Shown here: positions 24,508 through 32,738 of the stretch, piece by piece
Numbering within the stretch: position 1 is the stretch's first letter
Layout of the letters: the number at the start of each line of letters is the position of its first letter
Assembly: GCA_963793025.1 (NCBI GenBank)
Contig: CAWBYL010000001.1
Span: forward strand, 496,001 to 560,000
Direction: 5' to 3'
DNA from: CAWBYL01 sp963793025
Lineage (GTDB): Bacteria > Actinomycetota > Acidimicrobiia > Acidimicrobiales > Acidimicrobilacustridaceae
Length of the DNA: 64,000 bases
Position numbers and translations under genes: made by a program
The notes under the pieces: model-generated
Database searches by the model: none
What the model was told of the DNA's origin: nothing
The model's input: only the letters and a program-made list of their open reading frames with translations

Positions 24508-25485
24508 CTACCGGGGGGCCAGGTCCCGCACCGCGGTGGCCACGTCCACGTCGGCCAGCGGCATGACGGCCAGTGCCGGGGTGGTCACGCCGTTGTCGAC
24601 GTAGCGCTGGATGTGAGCCCGGCACTCCTCGGGCGAGCCGTGCACGATCAGGGAGTCGACGACATCGTCGGGGATGGCCGCCATCGCCGCGGCGCGGTCG
24701 CCCGCCTCCCATGCCGCCCACACGTCTCCCAGGGCCGGGCCCCGTCCCATCCACTCGTGGAAGGCCCGGTACACGGGAACGTTCACGTAGGACGCGATGG
24801 CGAACCGGGCCTGGGTCCGGACCGTGTCAGTGTCCTGCGACGGCGCCACGAAGATCCGGGCCACGATCTCCTTGTCCTCCCCGTGGGCCTTGACGATGGG
24901 GGCGACACGAGACACGTCCTCGGCCGAGAGCCAGTTGACGATCGCCCCGTCGCCCTCCCGGCCGGCCAGGTTCAACATGCCCTCCCGGAGAGCGGCGATC
25001 AGTATGGGTACGGGCTGTTCGGGCACGGCGCCGGCGCCGAGTCGAAAGCCCCGCACGGCGAAGGTGTCATAGGTCTCGGTCACCTTCTCGCCCGTGAGCG
25101 CCACCCGCAGGAAGCGAAGCGTGTCGCGCACCCGCTTGTAGGGCTCCGCGAAGGGGATGTCGTTCCAGCGCTCGACGATGATGTTCGACGAGGCGCCGAG
25201 GCCGAGCACGAAACGACCGGGGGCGGCCTGGGCCATCGTCCCGGCGCTCTGGGCGATCAGGGCCGGTCCGCGGGTGTACGCGGGCACGATCGCGGTTCCG
25301 AGGCGCAGCTCCGGAGCCCACACCGAGGTGAGGGCCAGCGGGGTGAGGGCATCGGTACCGTCGGCCTCCATCGACCACGTGTCGGTGTAGCCGAGGTCGC
25401 TCAACTCCTCGATCTGGGCCCGCTGGGCGTGCAGGGGTTGGTCCCCGAACGGGACGGTGATGCCGTAACGGCTGGTCGTGCTCAT
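24508..25485 (-). CDS. LLM-class F420-dependent oxidoreductase (copy 2)
   Basis: A 325-residue luciferase-like enzyme: YGITVPFGDQPLHAQRAQIE, DTWSMEADGTDALTPLALTS, RLGTAIVPAYTRGPALIAQS and GRFVLGLGASSNIIVERWND follow the F420-linked pattern. The end (VVDSLIVHGSPEECRAHIQR) is the usual 'G-s-pe-c-a-hi' helix. The ATG at 25485 overlaps the stop of the thioesterase gene (ATGA) and has GGAG upstream, so the enzyme is translated with a TesB-like thioesterase. That pairing suggests a role in acyl-CoA or fatty-acid-derived compound metabolism, which is inference. Confidence 0.88.
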   Translation of the reverse strand: MSTTSRYGITVPFGDQPLHAQRAQIEELSDLGYTDTWSMEADGTDALTPLALTSVWAPELRLGTAIVPAYTRGPALIAQSAGTMAQAAPGRFVLGLGASSNIIVERWNDIPFAEPYKRVRDTLRFLRVALTGEKVTETYDTFAVRGFRLGAGAVPEQPVPILIAALREGMLNLAGREGDGAIVNWLSAEDVSRVAPIVKAHGEDKEIVARIFVAPSQDTDTVRTQARFAIASYVNVPVYRAFHEWMGRGPALGDVWAAWEAGDRAAAMAAIPDDVVDSLIVHGSPEECRAHIQRYVDNGVTTPALAVMPLADVDVATAVRDLAPR

Positions 25486-26264
25486 GGTTTCTCCCAGTTC
25501 CAGGGACGGATCATCGCCGACTGACTGGCCGATCCCATGAGCGTGCCGTCCTCGGCCCACAGGTAGATGTGTCCGTGGCCGAACCCTCGGGCCACGCTCT
25601 CGACGCGGATGTCGACGAGCACCCATTCGGTGGGAACGAGCTCCGCCACCCGGAGGGTGTTGTCGAGGCTGTTGGCGTTGAAGTCGCCGCCGAGCGCCAG
25701 CCCGAGGCCCATGGGCACGTAGTCACCCACCACGGCGAGCGAAGCCGCCGAGATCTCGAGGAGCTCGGGCATCCGGGTCCAGATCGCGGTGCGGCCTCGC
25801 TCGGGTTCCTCGCTGGCCGTCCGCGACTCCAGGCGGCTGGCGATCGTGCTGCCCGTATCGACGCGGTACTCGCGGGGCGGGCAGTCCTCGGGCCGGGGTA
25901 CGTCCGGTCGCCGAACCCACTGACCGCTCTCGGACAGGTCACGACTACCGAGCGAGGCGACGACGGTGAAGATCTCGGAGTCGCCGACCTGACCCAGGAT
26001 CCGGGCCTGGGTGGTGGTGCGTCCCGAGGCCCCGATGTGCACGTCGAGATCGACCACCGACGGGGGTTCGGTGTAGTTCAGGTACTGGGCGCAGGCCCAC
26101 ACCACAGGACGGCTCGTGACCCGCTCGAGCACCTCGATGGCGGCGCCCAGGCCACACCCGCCGAACAGGGTGCCGAGGCCACTGCAGATCCCCGGGGTCA
26201 CGGGCAGATACCAACGCATGGGGTTGTGGGTCGGTTGGAGGCCCAGCCACTGACGTGCGTCCAC
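25482..26264 (-). CDS. Acyl-CoA thioesterase-like, double hotdog fold (copy 1)
   Basis: A 260-residue protein of the TesB-like/double-hotdog type: N-terminal PVTPGICSGLGTLFGGCGLG followed by AIEVLERV, the ACAQYLNYTEPPSVVDLDVH strand, and C-terminal FNANSLDNTLRVAELVPTEW followed by VLVDIRVESVARGFGHGHIY, which matches the second hotdog's active-site strand. Members cleave acyl-CoA thioesters. GTG 26264 is chosen from the -10 spacing; longer frame extensions read into intergenic sequence. The gene is coupled to the F420-type oxidoreductase through a four-base overlap. A second, distant paralogue is at 34329-35144. Confidence 0.82.
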   Translation of the reverse strand: MDARQWLGLQPTHNPMRWYLPVTPGICSGLGTLFGGCGLGAAIEVLERVTSRPVVWACAQYLNYTEPPSVVDLDVHIGASGRTTTQARILGQVGDSEIFTVVASLGSRDLSESGQWVRRPDVPRPEDCPPREYRVDTGSTIASRLESRTASEEPERGRTAIWTRMPELLEISAASLAVVGDYVPMGLGLALGGDFNANSLDNTLRVAELVPTEWVLVDIRVESVARGFGHGHIYLWAEDGTLMGSASQSAMIRPWNWEKP

Positions 26265-26272
26265 GACCGCCG

Positions 26273-26278
26273 ATGGTA
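26273..26278 (-). promoter_or_regulatory. Putative -10 box of the thioesterase/F420 oxidoreductase operon
   Basis: TACCAT on the minus strand, eight bases before GTG 26264. Confidence 0.5.
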
Positions 26279-26362
26279 GGACGCGTGGAACCCTGGCCCC
26301 GACGAGACGAATGTCGCTCCGGCCGGGTCGTCGGAGGGTCGTTGTCGTACCCCCTGGGGAAG

Positions 26363-26554
26363 ATGATGGACATGGAAGCCCAGATGCGACTGCTCCCCGG
26401 GGGCGAGACCTCGACTGCTGACGAGGACCGCGCTCCCTGGCGGATCGACGACACCACCAAGGAGGTGGGACGGGAAGGGATCTCCCAGGCCCGTGCCGCC
26501 CTCCGCCAGGCCCGCCGGCCCGGTCCGCAGCACAGCCACACCACCGCGGCCTGA
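26363..26554 (+). CDS. Small hydrophilic protein, about 63 residues
   Basis: A short frame beginning MMDMEAQMRLLPGGETSTAD and continuing DEDRAPWRIDDTTKEVGREG, then a helix ISQARAALRQARRP. Three ATG codons (26363, 26366, 26372) could start it; GGGGA at 26356-26360 could serve the third. The mix of charged residues and the predicted helix look coding, and the frame is independent of both neighbours. I do not recognise it. It sits between the divergent thioesterase promoter and the thiolase gene. Confidence 0.5.
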   Translation: MMDMEAQMRLLPGGETSTADEDRAPWRIDDTTKEVGREGISQARAALRQARRPGPQHSHTTAA

Positions 26555-26582
26555 CCACAGTCCGCACCGCCAGGCCCCGGCC

Positions 26583-26588
26583 TAGGAT
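26583..26588 (+). promoter_or_regulatory. Putative -10 box of the thiolase gene
   Basis: TAGGAT, six bases before ATG 26595; no Shine-Dalgarno follows. Confidence 0.55.
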
Positions 26589-26594
26589 CGCGAC

Positions 26595-27773
26595 ATGCGT
26601 GACGTCGTGATCGTCGATGCCGTTCGGACGCCCGTGGGGCGTCGCAACGGCGGCCTGTCCACCATGCACTCCGCCGATCTGCTGGGGGTTCCCTTCACCG
26701 CCCTGTTCGAGCGCACCGGCGTCGATCCGGGCATCGTGGGCCAGGTCGTGGGCGGCGTCGTGAGCCAGGTGGGCATGCAGGCCTTCAACGTGACCCGCAC
26801 CGCCTGGCTGGCCGCCGGACTACCCCTCGAGGTCGCCGCCACCACCGTCGACGCCCAGTGCGGATCGAGCCAGCAGGCCGCCGACATCGCCTTCGCCCTC
26901 GTCAGCTCCGGGGTCATCGACGTGGCCGTCGCCGGCGGCGTCGAGGTGATGAGCAAGGTCACCATCGGCTCCAACGCCGCCCGGCCCCTCGATCTCGGCA
27001 TCCCGGTGCCGAAGAGCTACTTCGGGCGCTACGAGTACACCAGCCAGTTCGAGGGCGCCGAACGCATTGCCGCCAAGTGGGGCGTCACCCGCGCCGACGC
27101 CGACGCCTTCGGCCTGCGATCACAACAGCTCGGCGCCCAGGCCTGGGCCGAGGACCGGTTCGGCACACAGATCATCCCGGTCGACGCGCCCGACCTGGGC
27201 GAGGACGGCAAGCCCACGGGCACCACCCACGCGGTGGCGCGCGACGAGGGCCTGCGAGAGACGTCCCTGGAGGTGCTCGGAGGGCTGAAGGCCGTGGTGG
27301 GCGAGGACGGCATCCACACCGCGGGGACGTCCTCCCAGATCTCCGACGGGGCCTCGGCCGTGCTGATGATGACCGCCGACAAGGCGTCCGAGCTGGGTCT
27401 CACCCCGCTCGCCCGCATCGTCGACACCTGCCTGGTCGGGGTCGATCCCGTGCTCATGCTCACCGGCCCCATCGACGCCACCCGCCATCTCCTGGCCCGC
27501 AACGACCTCACCCTGGGCGACATCGACCTGCTGGAGATCAACGAGGCCTTCGCATCGGTGGTCCTGGCCTGGGGTCGCGAGCTCGACGGCGATCTCGACC
27601 GGGTCAACCCCAACGGAGGAGCCATCGCCCTCGGTCACCCGCTGGGCGGCACCGGCACCATCCTGCTCACCAAGGCGGTGCACGAGCTCCAGCGCACCGG
27701 TGGCGACCGGGCGCTGGTCACGATGTGCTGCGGGGGCGGGCTCGGCACGGGCACGCTGGTCGAACGCCTCTGA
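26595..27773 (+). CDS. Thiolase family acetyl-CoA acyltransferase
   Basis: A 392-residue thiolase. N-terminal RDVVIVDAVRTPVGRRNGGL; nucleophile Cys in TTVDAQCGSSQQAADIAFAL (about residue 91); the NEAFASV helix; NPNGGAIALGHPLGGTGTIL with the catalytic His; and the final CCGGGLGTG with the acid/base Cys, all intact. It would carry out the last step of beta-oxidation, 3-ketoacyl-CoA plus CoA giving acetyl-CoA. The PKSYFGRYEYTSQFEGAERI stretch recalls the actinobacterial thiolases of the sterol side-chain group (FadA5-like), but chain-length preference cannot be set by eye. Confidence 0.92.
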   Translation: MRDVVIVDAVRTPVGRRNGGLSTMHSADLLGVPFTALFERTGVDPGIVGQVVGGVVSQVGMQAFNVTRTAWLAAGLPLEVAATTVDAQCGSSQQAADIAFALVSSGVIDVAVAGGVEVMSKVTIGSNAARPLDLGIPVPKSYFGRYEYTSQFEGAERIAAKWGVTRADADAFGLRSQQLGAQAWAEDRFGTQIIPVDAPDLGEDGKPTGTTHAVARDEGLRETSLEVLGGLKAVVGEDGIHTAGTSSQISDGASAVLMMTADKASELGLTPLARIVDTCLVGVDPVLMLTGPIDATRHLLARNDLTLGDIDLLEINEAFASVVLAWGRELDGDLDRVNPNGGAIALGHPLGGTGTILLTKAVHELQRTGGDRALVTMCCGGGLGTGTLVERL

Positions 27774-27809
27774 CGGTCCGCGCCTCTTTCGACCGTCGCA
27801 CCCGGTCGC

Positions 27810-27864
27810 TAGGGTTCGCTCATCTCGCTGCTCCGGCGGCCACCACGTGGCCGCACCGCAGGAG
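27810..27864 (+). promoter_or_regulatory. Promoter and hairpin leader of the nuclease gene
   Basis: TAGGGT at 27810-27815, then an eight-pair hairpin with a CAC loop (27836-27854, GCGGCCAC/GTGGCCGC), then AGGAG at 27860-27864, five bases from the ATG at 27870. The hairpin could equally act as a weak terminator for the thiolase transcript. Confidence 0.45.
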
Positions 27865-27869
27865 CGCAG

Positions 27870-28469
27870 ATGCCCGTCCCACCTCGTTTCACCCGTCGCG
27901 AGCGATCCGTGCTCATCGGCGGCTCCATCGTCGCCGCCCTGGCCCTGCTGGCCGTGGTCGGCTTCGGCGTGGTGATCATGTACTTCGCCCTCCTGGGCTT
28001 CAACGACGGCGCCTCCTATCGACGCCGCCACCCGATCCCCGACGTCACCGAGGTCGTGAAGGTCGTCGACGGCGACACCATCGTCGTGGCGGGAACCGGT
28101 GAGGAGCTCAGCGTGCGTCTCCTCGGCATCGACACACCCGAGACGAAGGACCCCCGCAAGCCCGTCCAGTGCTTCGGCGCTGAAGCCAGCGCCCGCACGG
28201 CCGAGCTGCTGCCCCCGGGCACCCAGGTGCGGCTGGTGCGCGATGTCGAGGAGCGCGACGTCTACGACCGGCTGCTGGCCTACGTCTACCGGGTCGACGA
28301 CGGACTCTTCGTGAACCTGGACCTGGCCCGACAGGGCTACGCCGACCTGCTCACGTACTCCCCCAACGTGGCCCACGCCGGGGAGCTCGGCGATGCCGTC
28401 TCCGCCGCTCGACGCGAGGAGTTGGGCCTCTGGAAGGCGTGCGGAGGACCGGGGCGCCCGGCCTCGTGA
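27870..28469 (+). CDS. Membrane-anchored thermonuclease-like (SNase) protein
   Basis: A 199-residue protein with an uncleaved signal anchor (VLIGGSIVAALALLAVVGFGVVIMY as one long hydrophobic run, residues 13-40) and a staphylococcal-nuclease domain outside. SNase marks: VVKVVDGDTIVV (Asp), VRLLGIDTPETKDP (Arg and Glu of the catalytic set), ERDVYDRLLAYVYRVDDGLF (second Arg), and LDLARQGYADLL. It probably degrades extracellular nucleic acids for nutrition. The spacing of catalytic residues fits an active enzyme. Confidence 0.9.
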   Translation: MPVPPRFTRRERSVLIGGSIVAALALLAVVGFGVVIMYFALLGFNDGASYRRRHPIPDVTEVVKVVDGDTIVVAGTGEELSVRLLGIDTPETKDPRKPVQCFGAEASARTAELLPPGTQVRLVRDVEERDVYDRLLAYVYRVDDGLFVNLDLARQGYADLLTYSPNVAHAGELGDAVSAARREELGLWKACGGPGRPAS

Positions 28470-28492
28470 GCCACTCGGCGGTCGCCGAGCGG

Positions 28493-28498
28493 TACCGT
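28493..28498 (+). promoter_or_regulatory. Putative -10 box of the ChbG/YdjC-like gene
   Basis: TACCGT, seven bases before GTG 28506. Confidence 0.5.
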
Positions 28499-28505
28499 TC
28501 CCGCC

Positions 28506-29342
28506 GTGACGACGCTCGCCGAACGCCTGGGGTACGCACCCGACGCCCGGTTGGTCATCGTGAACTGTGACGACCTGGGCCTGTGCCACGCGGCCAACGC
28601 CGGCACCTACGAGTCGCTGCGGGACGGCCTCGCCACCACCGCCACCCTCATGGTGCCGTGTCCGTGGGCCCGCCAGGCGGCGGCCACCTACATGGGCGAG
28701 GACGTCGGGGTCCACCTCACCCTCAACGCCGAGCACGAGCGCTACCGCTGGGGCCCCATCACCCACGCGCCCTCGCTGCTCGACGGCGATGGCGGGTTTC
28801 CCCGCACTGTCGAGGACCTCTGGGATCACGCCGACCTCGACGAGGCCCGGCGCGAGTGCCGGGCTCAGATCGAGCGGGCGATCCTCTGGGGTTTCGACGT
28901 GAGCCACCTCGACTCGCACATGGGTGCGCTCCAGCTCCGCCCCGAGTTCTTCGACGTCTACCTCGACATGGCGGTGGAGTTCGGGCTCCCGGTGCGCCTC
29001 TCGGGGGCGTCGACCGAGCGGGCCATCGGGTTCCCCTTCCGACGGCTGGCGGCCGAGGAAGGAGTCGTGTTCCCCGACCACCTCGTCTACGTCGGCGGGG
29101 TCGGGAGCCGGCGGCCCATCGAACGGGCCGTGCTCGACCTGGCCCCTGGTGTCACCGAGCTGTACGTGCACCCGGCGGCCGACACGCCCGAGTTGCGGGC
29201 GCTGACCAGCGACTGGGCGGCTCGGGTCGACGATCTGCACCTGATGGGCCACGACGCCCAGCTACGGGCGGTCCTCCAGCGTTCCGGAGTCACCCTCGTC
29301 GGCTACCGGGAGCTGCGCGAGCTCCAGCGAGCCGGGGCCTGA
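28506..29342 (+). CDS. ChbG/HpnK-family (YdjC-like) carbohydrate deacetylase
   Basis: A 278-residue YdjC-fold enzyme. Metal and catalytic residues are visible: LVIVNCDDLGLCHAANAGTY (Asp pair), EDVGVHLTLNAEHE (His), SHLDSHMGALQLRPEFFDVY (His) and ELYVHPAADTPELRAL (His). Relatives deacetylate chitin oligosaccharides (ChbG) or hopanoid precursors (HpnK), so either is possible; nothing nearby decides. It converges on the GNAT gene with four bases between stops. Confidence 0.87.
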   Translation: MTTLAERLGYAPDARLVIVNCDDLGLCHAANAGTYESLRDGLATTATLMVPCPWARQAAATYMGEDVGVHLTLNAEHERYRWGPITHAPSLLDGDGGFPRTVEDLWDHADLDEARRECRAQIERAILWGFDVSHLDSHMGALQLRPEFFDVYLDMAVEFGLPVRLSGASTERAIGFPFRRLAAEEGVVFPDHLVYVGGVGSRRPIERAVLDLAPGVTELYVHPAADTPELRALTSDWAARVDDLHLMGHDAQLRAVLQRSGVTLVGYRELRELQRAGA

Positions 29343-29346
29343 GCCC

Positions 29347-30246
29347 TCAGCTCGGCTCCGTCGTCGGCGGGTCGAGCCGCTTGGCCATCCGCCGAAAGAC
29401 CGTCGTCGGGCGCCCACCCGAGGACTCGACGAAGGCCGCGGTGCCGACGTCGTCGACGTCGGGCACCACCGCGGCGGGGAACTCGGCGATCATCAGGTCC
29501 CGACAGATCTGACCCAGAAGGGCGTGGCCGATGCCACGCCGACGCTGCTCGGGACGAACCCCGAGTGGACCGACCCATCCGGCACGGGTCACCGAGTGGC
29601 ACCCGACGCCGAGCACGTCGTCGGGTCCCGGCCCGTCGGCATCGTTGGCCGGGCGACGGGCGAAGGCGCCGTGGCACGTGCCGTGGTCGACGGCCCGGGC
29701 GACCTCGTCGGATGCCGCCGGAGCCACCGCGGCCACGGCGAGAGTCACGGCGGTGACGTCGACGTCGCGGACGACGCGCCGCACCTCGACGTCGTCCGGC
29801 GGCTCGGATCGGAAGCCCACATCGACCTCATGGGCGGTTGCGTCGCCGACGGCCTGAAAGCCGGCGGCGAGGGCCCAGGCCTCCAGGTGGCCGCCGGGCT
29901 CCACTCCCGGCCAGAGGAAAAACGGCAGACCACCACCGAGCAGGACGCGCGCCACACCCCGTTGGATCGACCACGTCTCCGCCGCCGTGAGCAGGGCCAC
30001 CCCCGTCGTGGCTCGGCGTTCACCCTGGGCGACGACCACCAGGCGCACGACGGCGACCAGCGCACCGCCGGGCTCACGGCCGACACCGACGGCCACGACG
30101 CCGGTGCCCTCGGTGGTACCGAGAACGACGCCGGGCTGCTCGTAGCACGCCGTCAGGATCTCGTCGGCCGTGAGGTCCTCGTCCGGCAGGGCGTCGGCCA
30201 CGAACGCCGCCAGGTCCTCGATCCGCTCGGCTCCCCAGCGGTCCAC
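29347..30246 (-). CDS. GNAT-family N-acetyltransferase, two-domain
   Basis: About 299 residues, roughly twice a single GNAT domain. The second half has the acetyl-CoA-binding motif GPLGVRPEQRRRGIGHALLG (Q/R-x-x-G-x-G/A), followed by VPDVDDVGTAAFVESSGGRP, typical of motif B. The first half (IEDLAAFVADALPDEDLTAD, then VVAVGVGREPGGALVAVVRL) looks like a degenerate GNAT fold. Such enzymes acetylate small amines or proteins; the substrate is unknown. GTG 30246 (VDRWGAERIE) is preferred over a start at 30303 whose added residues are Arg/Pro-rich. Confidence 0.8.
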   Translation of the reverse strand: MDRWGAERIEDLAAFVADALPDEDLTADEILTACYEQPGVVLGTTEGTGVVAVGVGREPGGALVAVVRLVVVAQGERRATTGVALLTAAETWSIQRGVARVLLGGGLPFFLWPGVEPGGHLEAWALAAGFQAVGDATAHEVDVGFRSEPPDDVEVRRVVRDVDVTAVTLAVAAVAPAASDEVARAVDHGTCHGAFARRPANDADGPGPDDVLGVGCHSVTRAGWVGPLGVRPEQRRRGIGHALLGQICRDLMIAEFPAAVVPDVDDVGTAAFVESSGGRPTTVFRRMAKRLDPPTTEPS

Positions 30247-30391
30247 CCGGCTCAGCCTCCTCGTTGGTCCTCGGCGGCGTCGACCCGGCGCCGAGGGCGG
30301 CACCCTACCGCCGCGTTCCCGACGGTCGTGGCGCCGGACGGTGGCGCCGAGAAGCGCCGATGTCGGTGGTCGACCGTGTCAGACTCGATCG

Positions 30392-30901
30392 GTGGCCGTG
30401 TCCGTGACCCTCCGAGATCGAGCGCGTGCCCGCCGACGGTCGCCGGTCCGCCTGGCTCTGCTCCTCGCCGCGACCGGTGTGTTGATCGGGTCGACCGCTG
30501 GCTGCGAACCGCAGTCCGACCCGGAGCCCACGGTCGCCTCGGTCGACTTCGCCCCCCGACTGGCCATCGCGGCCACCGACGACGGTCTCACCGTCGAGGT
30601 CGCACCCCGGGGCGAGGGGGACGACCTCGTGTCGGCCGACCCCGCCCGGGTGCCGACGGGCTCCATCGTGGACGTCAGCTCGGCCGGACCCGAGGTGCGG
30701 ATCATCGGCACCCGCACCCCTCTGGAGGACAGCGAAGCCGCTCCCACCTTCATCCTCGACACCGGAACGCTCTCGGCCGGCCAGTCCGTCACCGTCGGCC
30801 TCACCGAGCCGGGCCTCGTCGAGTTGTACGAACAAGGCGACCGTGACGTGCCGTCGCGCCACGTCGTCATTCGGGTCGAACCTCGCCCCCTCGAGGGCTG
30901 A
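30392..30901 (+). CDS. Small lipoprotein, beta-sandwich-like
   Basis: A 169-residue exported lipoprotein. Signal peptide with Arg-rich n-region, LALLLAATGVLIGSTAGC lipobox, then a Ser/Pro spacer. The body is beta-rich with a pattern like a cupredoxin-type sandwich: IVDVSSAGPEVRIIGT, TLSAGQSVTVGLTEPGLVEL, VVIRVEPRP. No metal ligands of cupredoxins are obvious, so this is only a fold hint. GTG 30392 is chosen; a CAGACT stretch six bases upstream might be its -10. It is followed after five bases by the FAH-family gene. Confidence 0.7.
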   Translation: MAVSVTLRDRARARRRSPVRLALLLAATGVLIGSTAGCEPQSDPEPTVASVDFAPRLAIAATDDGLTVEVAPRGEGDDLVSADPARVPTGSIVDVSSAGPEVRIIGTRTPLEDSEAAPTFILDTGTLSAGQSVTVGLTEPGLVELYEQGDRDVPSRHVVIRVEPRPLEG

Positions 30902-30906
30902 GCACC

Positions 30907-31764
30907 GTGCGACTGGTGACCTGTCGACCGCGAGGGCTCGATGGCCCGACCATTGCGGCCCAGGTCGAGGGAACGTCCGCGGTGCTCCTCCCGTGGCCCG
31001 ACGTCGGCGCCGCCCTGGTCGCGGCCGAGAACGCCGGTGTCCCCGTGGACGAGCTGGTGTCGGCCGTCGTCGAACCCGACACCGAACGGCGACCGCTCGC
31101 CGACATCGCGCTGATGCCCGTCGTGCCCCTCCCCGGCAAGATCGTGTGCGTCGGTCTGAACTACGGACCCCACATCCTGGAGATGGGTCACCCCGAGCCC
31201 ACCCACCCGACCCTCTTCGTGAAGTGGGCCGACGCCCTCATCGGGCCCCACGACGACCTCGTGATCCCACCCGAGGTCGAGCTGCTCGACTGGGAGGTCG
31301 AGCTGGTCGTCGTGGTCGGCCGGACGGTACGGCGCGCCGACGAGGCCGCGGCCGGGGCGGCCATCGCCGGCTTCACCGTCGGCAACGACGTGTCGGCGCG
31401 CGACTGGCAGAGGCGGACCTCGGAGTTCCTCCAGGGCAAGACCTGGGAAGGCACCACCCCGATCGGCCCCGCCCTCGTCACCGTCGACGAGCTCGGTCCG
31501 CGACCCGACCTGGCCGTGACCTGCGCGGTGTCAGGCACCACGATGCAACAGGCGCGTACCAGCGAGCTGATCTTCGATCCGCCGACCCTCGTCAGCTACA
31601 TCTCGACCTTCACCACCCTGAGGCCCGGTGACCTCGTGTTCACGGGCACGCCGGGCGGCGTGGGCGCCGCCCGCACGCCGCCGATCGGACTGGTCGACGG
31701 CGATCAGCTCACGACGTCGATCGAGATCCTCGGCACCATGGAGAACCGCTGCGTGGCCGGCTGA
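30907..31764 (+). CDS. Fumarylacetoacetate hydrolase (FAH) family protein
   Basis: A 285-residue FAH-fold enzyme. After a variable N-terminus, the core shows KIVCVGLNYGPHILEMGHPE, the metal-binding Glu pair in LLDWEVELVVVVGRTVR, GFTVGNDVSARDWQRRTSEF, GKTWEGTTPIGPALV and VFTGTPGGVGAARTPP. Members hydrolyse or isomerise acyl-pyruvates and open aromatic-ring breakdown products. The GTG start lies five bases after the lipoprotein stop. The substrate cannot be set, but a role in aromatic or sugar-acid breakdown is usual. Confidence 0.92.
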   Translation: MRLVTCRPRGLDGPTIAAQVEGTSAVLLPWPDVGAALVAAENAGVPVDELVSAVVEPDTERRPLADIALMPVVPLPGKIVCVGLNYGPHILEMGHPEPTHPTLFVKWADALIGPHDDLVIPPEVELLDWEVELVVVVGRTVRRADEAAAGAAIAGFTVGNDVSARDWQRRTSEFLQGKTWEGTTPIGPALVTVDELGPRPDLAVTCAVSGTTMQQARTSELIFDPPTLVSYISTFTTLRPGDLVFTGTPGGVGAARTPPIGLVDGDQLTTSIEILGTMENRCVAG

Positions 31765-31787
31765 GCCTCACCGCACTCTTGGTCGGG

Positions 31788-32732
31788 TCACCGGGACGAG
31801 CGGCGGGTGAGGACGGAGAGCAGGATGCCGACCGCCACGACCACGATGCCCGACAGCGCCACCAGGATCAGGACGGGGTCGAGGCTCGACGTGACCTGGT
31901 CGACCACGGTTCGGGAGGCGGCGGCCCCCAGGATCCCGCCGTCGAGTCGGCGCACGCCCTCGGAGCGACCCACCGAGGACGCGCCGGCCACCAGTCCGGC
32001 TCCGAGGGCCAGCCCGACGCCACCGCCGACCAGGGCGAGGCCCCGGTCTCGGGCCACCACCAGGCCGACACCGGTCGCGACGAGAGCGAACACCGGGAGG
32101 GCGATGACGGCGACGTCGAGCAGATCGAGGAAGGCGCGAAGCCGGTCGAGGCCGGGAGCGTCGATGAGCTGGACCTGCACGTCGATGCCGGACAGGTCGA
32201 TGCCGTCGAGCCAGTCGAAGCCGCGGTCGTGGAGGGCCTGCTGGACCTGCCCCAGCGAGGCAGCCAGGTCGAGGGAGATCCCTCCGCTGTCCACGCTCGT
32301 GAACCGGCCGTTGCCGTCGAGGGCGGCCAACAGCTCCTGGTGGCTCGCTCGGACCGCCGCCTCCCAGACGTCAGCGAAGGCCTGCGTGCCGACGACCTGG
32401 AGGGCCACCTGGTCGACCACGTCGGTCGCGCCCCCGGCGATGGGGTCGGCCAACCGGCCGAGTGGACCGGGCAGCACTCCGCGCAGGCGGTCCTCGACCC
32501 CCGCCGCTGACACCACCTGGACCGCGATCGCCCGGGAGACGTCGTCACGCACCGCCGGATCCTCGACCAGGGCCTTGCTCGTCGCCGCCCAGGTGTCCTC
32601 GTCGCGCAGCTGAGAGCGGGTCCACGCCGCCGCCACCGCACCGGCGACGGCCAGCCCGGCAAGGGCGAGCAGGAGGACGCCGACGATCGTGCGCCCCGCG
32701 CCCGACCGCCCGGGCGATGTTGCCGCGGTCAC
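31788..32732 (-). CDS. Actinobacterial integral membrane protein with large exported domain
   Basis: A 314-residue protein: an N-terminal helix (IVGVLLLALAGLAVAGAVAA) followed by a soluble region of about 150 residues (DEDTWAATSKALVEDPAVRD, VDQVALQVVGTQAFADVWEA and LLDAPGLDRL-like segments), then three or four closely spaced helices at the end. The layout matches a common actinobacterial hypothetical family; I know no function. It follows the mca gene by six bases and is probably co-transcribed with it. Confidence 0.75.
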   Translation of the reverse strand: MTAATSPGRSGAGRTIVGVLLLALAGLAVAGAVAAAWTRSQLRDEDTWAATSKALVEDPAVRDDVSRAIAVQVVSAAGVEDRLRGVLPGPLGRLADPIAGGATDVVDQVALQVVGTQAFADVWEAAVRASHQELLAALDGNGRFTSVDSGGISLDLAASLGQVQQALHDRGFDWLDGIDLSGIDVQVQLIDAPGLDRLRAFLDLLDVAVIALPVFALVATGVGLVVARDRGLALVGGGVGLALGAGLVAGASSVGRSEGVRRLDGGILGAAASRTVVDQVTSSLDPVLILVALSGIVVVAVGILLSVLTRRSSR

Positions 32733-32738
32733 GCCGTG

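Noticed and set aside
27120..29252. A 710-codon minus-strand frame
   Set aside because: Antisense to thiolase, SNase and YdjC-like genes, all of which have intact catalytic motifs on the plus strand.
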